5,446 nucleotides of DNA from Desulfobacteraceae bacterium 4572_19 (GTDB lineage Bacteria > Desulfobacterota > Desulfobacteria > Desulfobacterales > NBLS01), in assembly GCA_002084385.1 (NCBI GenBank), contig NBLS01000103.1, positions 1 to 5,446 of the forward strand, given 5' to 3'. Every line of letters starts with the position of its first letter. Within the stretch, counting starts at the first letter, position 1. A program made the translations under genes and the position numbers. The notes beneath the pieces are model-generated. The model was not told the origin of the DNA and searched no databases. It saw nothing but the letters and a program-made list of their open reading frames with translations. Of this stretch, positions 1 through 5,314 are shown piece after piece.

Positions 1-61
1 TCTTCTCTCCATCACAAACATACTTTTTTGCATTGGAACATTTTATCAGTATTTTTTTCAT
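1..61 (-). CDS. Start of an unidentified gene, cut by the window edge
   Basis: On the minus strand an ATG at 61-59 opens a frame that stays open to the window edge and encodes MKKILIKCSNAKKYVCDGEK. It is preceded by AAGGAA about 5 bases upstream, a good Shine-Dalgarno site, which supports this start. It follows the BMC-T gene in the same direction, about 250 bases after its stop, of which 156 are a repeat element, so it is probably a further gene of the microcompartment operon. Two cysteines in the first 16 residues are the only notable trait. Twenty residues are too few to assign a family, and no function is proposed. Confidence 0.55.
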   Translation of the reverse strand, partial: MKKILIKCSNAKKYVCDGEK

Positions 62-160
62 ATTATTTCCTTACAACCTGTCATGGTAAATATTACACCA
101 CAACGAAAAATGAAAATTTTTATAATACAGCTTTTTCAGGAACTTTCATATTAATTTACT
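62..160. other. Intergenic spacer downstream of the BMC-T gene
   Basis: AT-rich spacer between repeat copy A and the start of the next gene. On the minus strand it first holds the ancestral end of the BMC-T gene (see copy A), then no clear gene. A weak promoter-like pair can be drawn (ATGAAA, 16 bases, TATTAT), but it is not convincing. No strong terminator stem followed by a T run was seen, so read-through from the shell genes into the next gene is plausible. Confidence 0.4.
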
Positions 161-316
161 CAAACCGTTCACGAACAAGAAATGTGATTTTTTGGTAATA
201 TCACATTTGTAAGCGTTCACAAGTGCCTTATATTCGCATAAACAGCTTGGCATATAATAGTGTCCTATATATATGACAAGCTGTTTATGCGAAGATGAGG
301 TATTGTGAACGCTTAC
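161..316 (+). mobile_element. MITE-like element, copy A (156 bp, full length)
   Basis: Non-coding element flanked by perfect 8-bp direct repeats, aatttact at 153-160 and 317-324. The match extends to 14 bp if the first element bases are counted. The left end is caaaccgttcac and the right end gtgaacgcttac, an imperfect terminal inverted repeat of GTAASCGTTCAC; this copy has CAAA instead of GTAA at the left. Inside are a small hairpin (aaatgtga / tcacattt, 180-208) and a long imperfect palindrome (about 209-254 with 271-316). It lies at the 3' end of the BMC-T gene, whose TAA stop (315-313) is part of the element's GTAAGC end. Without the element the gene would read two codons further (Ile, then TGA). 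GTAA ends and 8-bp target duplications are hallmarks of the IS66 family; the assignment to that family is an inference. Confidence 0.85.
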
Positions 317-867
317 AATTTACTCAAACCTCCTGTTAATGCACTTACAACATAAGGGTCAGGTGAAGACAACACAACCGCTTCAATAAGATTATTACCT
401 AATATTTCCTTGGAAACTTCGGTTGCTTCTTCTACAGAAGATGTGTTTCCAGATATGATAAAATATGACTTCCCACAAATACCATTAGCAGTTACAAGTC
501 TTGCAAGCTTCACTGTTGCCTGTTTAACTGCTTTATCTGCTGCAACAATACCTGATACGGCAGTTTTCGATTCAACAATACCTACAGCATCTCCATATTT
601 AATTTCATGTTTTTGTTTTAAAGCTAATATCACCTGGGAGCTTACATTAGAGAGAATAAAACTGCCGGCAAGAGAAAAATCAAAGTTTCTTGCAAAAAGT
701 ACCGATGTTTCAACAGCATCTCGTTCCCCTTCAATATGAATCATAAATCTTCCCGGGCAGATGGTCGATGCTTTTAGAAGTTTAACATCTGCTTTTTTGA
801 CCATGTGATCAGCAAGCAATGCACCTGCGGCAATACTTCTACTTTCCACAAGCCCGAGTGTATCCAT
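313..867 (-). CDS. pduT: BMC-T tandem-domain shell protein, PduT-like
   Basis: A 184-residue shell protein with two fused BMC domains (about 3-88 and 93-180); such proteins form pseudohexameric trimers tiling the microcompartment facets. Each domain opens with the typical stretch (LGLVESRSIAAG and AVGIVESKTAVSG). The TICPGRF motif puts Cys37 where PduT has its pore cysteine (Cys38 in the Citrobacter/Salmonella proteins), which holds a [4Fe-4S] cluster on the trimer axis. A similar cluster and electron-transfer role are therefore inferred. Domain 2 has GICGKSYF where PduT has GIGGKCYM, so its cysteine is shifted. The ATG follows AGAGGA with 8 bases between. Repeat copy B separates it from eutN, and copy A overlaps its stop. 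Assignment to BMC-T is secure; the PduT subtype is likely. Confidence 0.9.
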   Translation of the reverse strand: MDTLGLVESRSIAAGALLADHMVKKADVKLLKASTICPGRFMIHIEGERDAVETSVLFARNFDFSLAGSFILSNVSSQVILALKQKHEIKYGDAVGIVESKTAVSGIVAADKAVKQATVKLARLVTANGICGKSYFIISGNTSSVEEATEVSKEILGNNLIEAVVLSSPDPYVVSALTGGLSKL

Positions 868-874
868 TTACTTA

Positions 875-880
875 TCCTCT
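875..880 (-). promoter_or_regulatory. Ribosome binding site of the BMC-T gene, lying in a target duplication
   Basis: AGAGGA on the minus strand, 7-8 bases before the ATG at 867. It lies wholly inside the 8-bp direct repeat (875-882) flanking element copy B. The other copy of this 8-mer is in the last codons of eutN, so the original site was probably embedded in the end of eutN and was preserved because the insertion duplicated it. Confidence 0.7.
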
Positions 881-882
881 TT

Positions 883-1038
883 GTAACCGTTCACGACCAA
901 GAAATGTGATTTTTCGGTAATCTCACATTTGTAAGCATTCACAAGTGCCTCATATTTGCATAAACAGCTTGTCATATAATAGTTGTCCTATGTATGACAA
1001 GCTGTTTATGTGAAGATGAGGTGCTTGTGAACGCTTAC
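883..1038 (+). mobile_element. MITE-like element, copy B (156 bp, full length)
   Basis: Same length and orientation as copy A and closely similar throughout. The ends are gtaaccgttcac (883-894) and gtgaacgcttac (1027-1038), inverted repeats matching at 11 of 12 positions. It is flanked by perfect 8-bp direct repeats, tcctcttt at 875-882 and 1039-1046. A small hairpin comes first (aaatgtga / tcacattt), then a palindrome with 46-base arms (931-976 and 993-1038, 40 of 46 paired as DNA) around a 16-base loop. The eutN stop codon (1037-1035) belongs to the element end GTAAGC. Deleting the element and one repeat makes eutN end ...EVQKEDK followed by TAA and then directly ATG of the BMC-T gene. No open frame is present, so transposition would need a transposase supplied in trans. 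Confidence 0.9.
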
Positions 1039-1310
1039 TCCTCTTTTTGAACTTCCATTTCATCAATAATTCCAATAATGGTTGCATCTATCGGTGCATT
1101 TCTCCTTTCAAGTACCATGCGTGCAGAGCTTCCTGAAGCCACAAGTACGGTGTCACCTATGCCGGCACCAATAAAGTCAGCTGCAATAAAACTCTCTTTT
1201 TCCTCTCCGGTACAAGCATCTATTTGTCTTACGATCATAAGTTTCAATCCTTTAAGGGATTCCTCTTTTCTCGTAGCCCAAACATTACCGATTACTTTTC
1301 CTACAATCAT
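1035..1310 (-). CDS. eutN: BMC-P pentameric vertex protein, EutN/CcmL family
   Basis: A 91-residue protein of the EutN/CcmL/PduN family, whose pentamers cap the twelve vertices of the icosahedral shell. It starts MIVGKVIGNVWATRKEESL, continues with GLKLMIVR, and has the conserved DFIGAGIGDTVLVASGSSAR loop and strand region (about 45-64) and a C-terminal PIDATIIGIIDEM strand. Length is usual for the family (about 85-100). The ATG is 6 bases past the stop of the upstream gene, and its ribosome site AAAGGA is formed by that gene's last codons, so the two are probably translationally coupled. The final residue and stop come from the insertion of copy B, and the ancestral tail was probably QKEDK rather than QKEE. 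Confidence 0.95.
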   Translation of the reverse strand: MIVGKVIGNVWATRKEESLKGLKLMIVRQIDACTGEEKESFIAADFIGAGIGDTVLVASGSSARMVLERRNAPIDATIIGIIDEMEVQKEE

Positions 1311-1316
1311 TATCCA

Positions 1317-2069
1317 TTATCCTTTCACTATATTTACATTATACATTCTGGCATAGTCAAGTGCAAGCGGGGTTATAATTGTTTTCAAGCCGATTTTTAT
1401 TGTAGTTATGTTCTGTTTAACTACTTCTATAACATCTCTTTCTGTAAGCAGTTTTTTTTTAAATTCAATAGCTTTTTTCTTATTTGTTTCTACCGGCTTT
1501 AATCCAAAGGTTATTAATTTTTCTTTATAGTTTTCGTATAACGTAAAAAGTTCTTTTGAAGCTGTTTTTTCGTATATTTTATATTCAAACTCCAATACTT
1601 CCACAACTATCCCATTAAGAAGACACTTTAATACTTCTTCCATTACAGTATCTGATGCTTTGCCTGATACTATATCTGCCATTTGACTGCATGAAAGTTT
1701 TGGAAGAATAATACGTCTATTATTTATTGTATCTAATGTAACATTAGAAATATTTTCCGGTATTTTATCAAGATACAAAATTTCGGTATTTGCACTTTGT
1801 TCTTTCAAAAACTCATTAATACCTTGTTTATTATTTATTTCATTATCAAGATCTTTTTTAGAACATAAAATATATATCTTGTTTTTAAGCGTATTTTCTT
1901 CTATATTATCAGAATTAATTTGTTTAATAACTTCACGAGTTATTGACTTTATCAGCTCTTCCTGATTTATTATTAATTTAGCCGGTGTCCTAACATTTGG
2001 TATATTAATATTTGATGTAACCGGTGCTGTATAATTTGACGATGTATCATCAGGCGCTGTATAATCCAC
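1317..2069 (-). CDS. BMC-associated protein, eut_hyp/flavoprotein-like
   Basis: About 250 residues from a GTG start (2069-2067). The start is chosen because AAGGAGG lies 6 bases upstream; the ATG at 2087 would put this site inside the gene. The N-terminus has a low-complexity stretch with a doubled YTAP, then an amphipathic helix near 35-54 (NQEELIKSITREVIKQIN) that may be an encapsulation peptide. A central alpha/beta part begins KIYILCSKKD. The C-terminus has LLTERDVIEVVKQN followed by KTIITPLALDYARMYNVNIV, a small motif also found at the N-terminus of the neighbouring EutT-like protein. Overall it resembles the uncharacterised proteins annotated in ethanolamine/propanediol compartment operons as eut_hyp or flavoprotein-like; this is from memory of the family, and no biochemical role is claimed. 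It overlaps pduL by 20 bases and lies 6 bases before eutN. Confidence 0.7.
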   Translation of the reverse strand: MDYTAPDDTSSNYTAPVTSNINIPNVRTPAKLIINQEELIKSITREVIKQINSDNIEENTLKNKIYILCSKKDLDNEINNKQGINEFLKEQSANTEILYLDKIPENISNVTLDTINNRRIILPKLSCSQMADIVSGKASDTVMEEVLKCLLNGIVVEVLEFEYKIYEKTASKELFTLYENYKEKLITFGLKPVETNKKKAIEFKKKLLTERDVIEVVKQNITTIKIGLKTIITPLALDYARMYNVNIVKG

Positions 2070-2742
2070 AAGCAGCCTCCTTATCATCTTTTATTATTTT
2101 ACATGTGGCATCAGCATTCCATCCACAACCATTAGCCTCATCAAAATCAATATGCATTGCAAGCTTAAAGTTATCATTGGTACGAATAAGAACGTCCTCG
2201 AATACAGCCGGTCTTATGCTGTTCATATGAACGCAAACTTTCTCTTTGTCTTTAACGTTAAATCGTTTTGCATCTTCAGGGGTCATATGAATATGGCGAC
2301 CGGCAATAATCAGCCCCTCTTCCAATCCAACAATTCCATTTTCTGACGCAAGAATTACACCCGGAGTATTTACAAGATCACCAGACTGGCGAACAGGAGC
2401 ATTAGTGCCAATTTGTCTTGCATCTGTTATGGAAATCTCTACCTGAGATTGCTCCCGTGGTGGTCCTAACACTGCAACATTTTCAATTATTCCTTTAGGT
2501 CCTATTACCCGAACACGTTCATTACAGAGAAATTGCCCTGGTTGAGATAATTCCTGCTTATATGTTAATGTGCCATTAAAAAGAGCATCAATATCTTTTT
2601 GAGAAAGATGGACGTGCCGGGCAGAAAGCTCCATGGGAATTGTATTTAATTTACCCGTTGGAATTAAATTTTTTTTTACATATTCGGCTACGACTTCTTT
2701 AATAATATTTTCAATAACTGTCTGATTTACAGTTGAGTTCAT
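2050..2742 (-). CDS. pduL: Phosphate propanoyltransferase PduL
   Basis: A 230-residue PduL-family phosphotransacylase, unrelated to Pta, that converts acyl-CoA plus phosphate to acyl-phosphate and CoA inside the compartment, recycling the CoA used by the aldehyde dehydrogenase. The N-terminal amphipathic helix (about 5-24, VNQTVIENIIKEVVAEYVKK) followed by a short linker is a typical encapsulation peptide. Two PduL domains carry the metal-binding residues: SARHVHLS (His43, His45), QVEIS (Glu102), GRHIHMTPEDA (His150, His152) and AMHID (His197). The start is the ATG at 2742; an in-frame TTG at 2757 is the only other option. The ribosome site is poor (GGTG), and the start region is duplicated just upstream (35-bp tandem repeat). 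The last codons (KEAA) contain the ribosome site of the next gene. Confidence 0.93.
   Translation of the reverse strand: MNSTVNQTVIENIIKEVVAEYVKKNLIPTGKLNTIPMELSARHVHLSQKDIDALFNGTLTYKQELSQPGQFLCNERVRVIGPKGIIENVAVLGPPREQSQVEISITDARQIGTNAPVRQSGDLVNTPGVILASENGIVGLEEGLIIAGRHIHMTPEDAKRFNVKDKEKVCVHMNSIRPAVFEDVLIRTNDNFKLAMHIDFDEANGCGWNADATCKIIKDDKEAACGLYSA
2076..2082 (-). promoter_or_regulatory. Ribosome binding site deciding the GTG start of the eut_hyp-like gene
   Basis: A strong AAGGAGG on the minus strand inside the last codons of pduL, followed by a 6-base spacer and GTG at 2069-2067. The spacing fits GTG initiation, and the ATG at 2087 lies upstream of the site. The overlap suggests translational coupling of the two genes. 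Confidence 0.75.
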
Positions 2743-2805
2743 ATTTGCACCATACAATTTTATTAATTACAGTTCATATTTGCACCATACAATTTTATTA
2801 ATTAC
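2736..2805. repeat. Perfect 35-bp tandem duplication over the pduL start
   Basis: The 35 bases at 2736-2770 are repeated exactly at 2771-2805. On the minus strand each unit carries the pduL leader, its weak GGTG ribosome site and the ATG AAC start. The downstream unit holds the real start. The upstream unit offers the same signals but opens only ATG AAC TGT AAT TAA, a three-codon dead end. The duplication abuts the direct repeat of element copy C. Complete identity suggests a recent event. Confidence 0.95.
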
Positions 2806-2807
2806 TT

Positions 2808-2856
2808 ATAACCGTTCACAACCAAGAAATGTGATTTTTCGGTAATTTCACATTAC
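2808..2856 (+). mobile_element. MITE-like element, copy C (49 bp, internally deleted)
   Basis: It keeps the left end (ataaccgttcac) and the small hairpin (aatgtga / tcacatt) of copies A and B, then jumps to a terminal TTAC (GTAA on the other strand); the long palindrome is missing. It is flanked by perfect 8-bp direct repeats, aattactt at 2800-2807 and 2857-2864 (11 bp identical if extended). Orientation is the same as the other copies. It lies between eutT and pduL, with the eutT stop (2861-2859) inside the right-hand direct repeat. Without it the eutT stop and the pduL ATG would be about 25 bases apart (ignoring the 35-bp duplication). Confidence 0.8.
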
Positions 2857-2858
2857 AA

Positions 2859-2966
2859 TTACTTATATTGACCGGACTTCTCCTTGAACATCATAATATA
2901 CGCACAACTGCTCATTCTATTTAGCGCTTGAAGAATATCTTGTTTTTCGATTCCAGATTCATGCAT
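2859..2966 (-). pseudogene. Out-of-frame C-terminal piece of the EutT-like gene
   Basis: The minus-strand frame from 2966 to the TAA at 2859 encodes 35 residues including GIEKQDILQALNRMSSCAYI. This is the C-terminal helix expected of EutT-type adenosyltransferases (consensus-like D(I/L)xxALNRLSSxxY), yet it lies in a different frame from the main 220-residue part. The two frames meet at the perfect 12-bp palindrome TTCATGCATGAA (2958-2969), with a net +1 (or -2) base shift. Its ATG overlaps the main frame's TGA (ATGCATGA), so restart translation as a separate peptide is conceivable. Sequencing error, true mutation or a split gene cannot be told apart here. Confidence 0.75.
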
Positions 2967-3621
2967 GAACTGCTGCAACTTCAACTTCACGTATGGAACT
3001 TCTTAATAAATTAAGTTCAAGTAATACCTTACCCATTTCGGCAGAAGGGGTAATATGTTTGATGCCGAAATATTTTTTTGGTGTATGTGATCTTTTTCTT
3101 AGTTCCTGATTAGAAAGCCCTAAAATTTTCTTTTCAGGAAGAGGCTTATTTAGAACATCGGCTTTCATAATTTCTCTTGTCTGGTCAAGTAATTCGTTAA
3201 GATCTGAAAAAAGTATTTTTCTGTTATTTTCATTTGCATTGTACGAAAGTAAAAGAATACTTGATTGAAGAGAATCCAACTTACCACGAAAAACTATTTT
3301 AGGATGATTTTTAGCCACAAGGACATTACTGTGCAACTGGGTCATATGTTCAGGTTTTATATGATAATATCCACCATTAGCAGCATCAATATATTTGGGT
3401 TTTACAGAAGTGCATTCAGTTTGTTCCATATTAGTAACTTTATTTGCCGTTAAAACAGATGTCTTACGTTCAGATTTTTCTGTTTTTTGTAGCTTAACTT
3501 TATTTTCCCGTAAATACTGAACAGCAGAAGGTGTTACTATCTGACCATCCTCTATAGGAAAAACCTCCGGAATATTTTTCTTAAACAACCCTCTTAAAAA
3601 AGATTCTGTAATTACTTTCAT
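2959..3621 (-). CDS. eutT: EutT-type ATP:cob(I)alamin adenosyltransferase, C-terminus frameshifted
   Basis: A 220-residue main frame of a EutT-family protein, which makes adenosylcobalamin from ATP and reduced cobalamin for a B12-dependent enzyme. The N-terminus (3-43) has the ITESFLRGLF...GQIVTPSAVQYLREN motif shared by several compartment-associated proteins. A variable linker (45-75) follows, then the adenosyltransferase core: KPEHMT (89-94), NHPKIVFRGKLDSLQ (105-119), LGLSNQELRKRSH (167-179) and LLELNLLRSSIREVEVAAV. The HX11CCX2C metal motif of enteric EutT is absent (only Cys70 is present), as in the metal-independent EutT class described in Listeria and other Firmicutes. The frame stops at 2959, but the family's last helix continues in another frame to 2859, so activity is uncertain. 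The ribosome site (GGAAAGAG) is weak. It follows the aldehyde dehydrogenase after a 137-base gap. Confidence 0.85.
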   Translation of the reverse strand: MKVITESFLRGLFKKNIPEVFPIEDGQIVTPSAVQYLRENKVKLQKTEKSERKTSVLTANKVTNMEQTECTSVKPKYIDAANGGYYHIKPEHMTQLHSNVLVAKNHPKIVFRGKLDSLQSSILLLSYNANENNRKILFSDLNELLDQTREIMKADVLNKPLPEKKILGLSNQELRKRSHTPKKYFGIKHITPSAEMGKVLLELNLLRSSIREVEVAAVHA

Positions 3622-3692
3622 CCTACTCTTTCCAATTATAAATTATTCATTTCCAATCATTTAGAAACCGTAAAATAATTAATTTCACAAAA

Positions 3693-3720
3693 TTTAGCAA
3701 AAAAACGATACTTTGCTAAA
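3693..3720. other. Hairpin between the aldehyde dehydrogenase and eutT genes
   Basis: A perfect 9-bp inverted repeat, tttagcaaa (3693-3701) and tttgctaaa (3712-3720), with a 10-base loop. It sits about 40 bases past the aldehyde dehydrogenase stop on the minus strand and is followed there by TTTTG. The stem is AT-rich and the T run short, so at best it is a weak terminator or attenuator; an operator is equally possible. The rest of the 137-base gap holds nothing recognisable and no copy of the MITE. Confidence 0.4.
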
Positions 3721-3758
3721 CGTACAACACAATACAATTATTTATGTAACGATCTATA

Positions 3759-5225
3759 TTACTCATTACCCATTTTTTTAAGCTGTTCCATTATAAGACT
3801 TGCAATAAGCTTCACATCCACAGAAGAATTATTGATAGTTTTATTATATTCATTATTTGTATTTTGTTGTATATCTTGCTGTACATTTTTAATTCCATAC
3901 GCTACTCTTCGAATATTAAAAAGGTGCATAGGACCTATATTATCAGAGGTAGAACTTCCGCCTACTGTTCCGCATCCAAGGGTCAAAGCTGGGGCAAGGT
4001 TTGTTGTTATTCCCACTGCACCTTGGGTTGACGGAGTATTAACCAGCATTCTGGATACCGGTTTTTTCATGGCAAATTCCCGTATTACACTCTCATTTTC
4101 AGAATGGATAGCAAGAGAGTGTCCTATTCCGCCCTGCCTTAACAATTGAAAGCAAAGTTCACAAGCTTCCTGCCAATCTTCAACAATATAAAAACCTATA
4201 AGTGATGTAAGTTTCTCCTTGGAAAAAGGAAAATCATCACCAACGCCTTTTTCTTTTGCCACAAGAAGACAGGTGTTTGTAGGAATTTCGATACCGGCCA
4301 TTCTTGCTATTCTGGTTGCACTTTTACCTACAATTTTAGGGTTCATACTTCCATCAGGCCGTTCCATAATAGCCTTTACTTTTTCAAGTTTTTCTCCTTC
4401 AAGAAAATATGCACCATGGTTAACAAGAGTGTTTATTACTTTATCGCTTATAATTTTTTCAGTTATAATAGATTGTTCAGAAGCACATACAGTACCGTTA
4501 TCGAAGGTTTTACTTGCAATAATATTTCGTATTGCCAAATCTATATTAGCACTTCTTTCTATAAAGGCCGGAACGTTTCCAGCCCCAACACCAAGGGCAG
4601 GCGTACCGGAACTGTAAGCGGCTTTTACCATTGCAGGACCGCCCGTAGCAAGAATAAGGTCTGCTTCTTTCATCAGCTCATTTGTTCCTTCTACAGAAGG
4701 GATACTCATTGTACTAACAAGATCTTCAGGAGCGTTCATAGTACTTAAGGTACCACGTATCATATCAACCGTTTCCCTTATACATTTAAGAGCACTTGGA
4801 TGGGGGCTAAATACTACAGCATTACCTGCCTTTAAAGCAATTATTGCTTTGTAAATAACAGTCGATGTGGGATTAGTCGATGGAATTAATGCGGCAATTA
4901 CGCCGGCTGGTGTTGCGATTTCAGTGATCTTTTTTTCGTGATCTTCATTTAATATCCCAATGGTTTTCATATCTTTAATATGAGCAAAGAGAGTTGTACT
5001 GGCAAGGATATTTTTTGCCATTTTATCTTTCCATTTTCCAAAGCGTGTTTCCTCTACGGCCATCTTTGCAAGTTCCTCAGCACGTTCTACAGCTTTTTCG
5101 GCAATGGCTTTTATAATGGAATCAATCATCTCTTGTCCCATCTCTTCAACTTTTGACCGAGCTGTTCTCGCTGCTCGAACAAGTGATCTGGCTTCCTGCA
5201 TCGACAATAAGTCTTTATCCACCAT
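3759..5225 (-). CDS. pduP: CoA-acylating aldehyde dehydrogenase (PduP/EutE family)
   Basis: A 488-residue NAD+-dependent aldehyde dehydrogenase that oxidises an aldehyde (propanal or acetaldehyde in known relatives) to acyl-CoA inside the compartment. Visible family marks are the cofactor-fold motif IPSTNPTSTVIYKAI (114-128), FSPHPSA (139-145), LATGGPAMV (192-200), GVGAGNVPAFIE (212-223) and the catalytic cysteine in FDNGTVCASEQ (Cys247). After the catalytic fold comes an Asn/Gln-rich linker (about 447-469) and a terminal amphipathic helix, DVKLIASLIMEQLKKMGNE (470-488), with the look of a C-terminal encapsulation peptide; PduP and EutE orthologues of enterics differ in carrying it at the N-terminus or lacking this tail. 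The ATG is preceded by AAAAAAGGAG and six bases. The acyl-CoA product feeds PduL two genes on. PduP or EutE specificity cannot be decided from sequence alone. Confidence 0.92.
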   Translation of the reverse strand: MVDKDLLSMQEARSLVRAARTARSKVEEMGQEMIDSIIKAIAEKAVERAEELAKMAVEETRFGKWKDKMAKNILASTTLFAHIKDMKTIGILNEDHEKKITEIATPAGVIAALIPSTNPTSTVIYKAIIALKAGNAVVFSPHPSALKCIRETVDMIRGTLSTMNAPEDLVSTMSIPSVEGTNELMKEADLILATGGPAMVKAAYSSGTPALGVGAGNVPAFIERSANIDLAIRNIIASKTFDNGTVCASEQSIITEKIISDKVINTLVNHGAYFLEGEKLEKVKAIMERPDGSMNPKIVGKSATRIARMAGIEIPTNTCLLVAKEKGVGDDFPFSKEKLTSLIGFYIVEDWQEACELCFQLLRQGGIGHSLAIHSENESVIREFAMKKPVSRMLVNTPSTQGAVGITTNLAPALTLGCGTVGGSSTSDNIGPMHLFNIRRVAYGIKNVQQDIQQNTNNEYNKTINNSSVDVKLIASLIMEQLKKMGNE

Positions 5226-5231
5226 ACTAAT

Positions 5232-5237
5232 CTCCTT
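5232..5237 (-). promoter_or_regulatory. Ribosome binding site of the aldehyde dehydrogenase, overlapping a target duplication
   Basis: AAGGAG on the minus strand, six bases before the ATG at 5225. Its AAGG half lies in the 8-bp direct repeat cctttttt (5234-5241) flanking element copy D; the other repeat copy (5309-5316) lies just after the stop of the upstream gene. The site was therefore kept through the insertion. Confidence 0.7.
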
Positions 5238-5241
5238 TTTT

Positions 5242-5308
5242 ATTCATGAACAAACAAGAAATGTGATTTTTCGGTAATATCACATTTGTAAGCGTTGTGA
5301 ACGCTTAC
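5242..5308 (+). mobile_element. MITE-like element, copy D (67 bp, palindrome collapsed)
   Basis: It keeps the small hairpin (aaatgtga / tcacattt, 5259-5287) and the right end gtgaacgcttac (5297-5308), but the long palindrome is reduced to gtaagcgtt-gtg-aacgcttac (5288-5308), a 9-bp stem with a 3-base loop. It is flanked by perfect 8-bp direct repeats, cctttttt at 5234-5241 and 5309-5316. The match runs on to 18 bp with one mismatch because the left end (attcatgaac) resembles the flank (attcgtgaac) rather than the GTAACC end of other copies. It lies between the partial upstream gene and the aldehyde dehydrogenase, in the same orientation as A to C. Confidence 0.8.
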
Positions 5309-5314
5309 CCTTTT

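Noticed and set aside
121..150. Nine-codon frame (ATG AAA GTT CCT ... TAA) downstream of copy A on the minus strand
   Set aside because: No ribosome site and too short to support; its ATG is part of the ancestral ATATGA end of the BMC-T gene.
178..208. TGTGA...TCACA in the repeats as CRP/FNR-type operators
   Set aside because: The half-sites are 12-13 bases apart instead of 6, and the motif is an integral part of a mobile repeat, so the resemblance is probably chance.
161..1038. Repeats as a CRISPR array or riboswitch
   Set aside because: Copies are separated by whole genes, have no regular spacers, and have target-site duplications; no known riboswitch core (for example a B12 box) was seen.
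2070..2087. ATG at 2087 as start of the eut_hyp-like gene
   Set aside because: It lies upstream of the strong AAGGAGG and has no ribosome site of its own; GTG at 2069 fits better.
3631..3645. TATAAT upstream of the eutT-like gene as a -10 box
   Set aside because: It is about 20 bases from the ATG, so a transcript starting there would lose the ribosome site, and there is no good -35 hexamer.
410..4748. Plus-strand open frames of 60-130 codons (for example 410-739, 3832-4149, 4219-4617)
   Set aside because: They lie opposite well-supported minus-strand genes, lack ribosome sites and have protein sequences without recognisable family traits.
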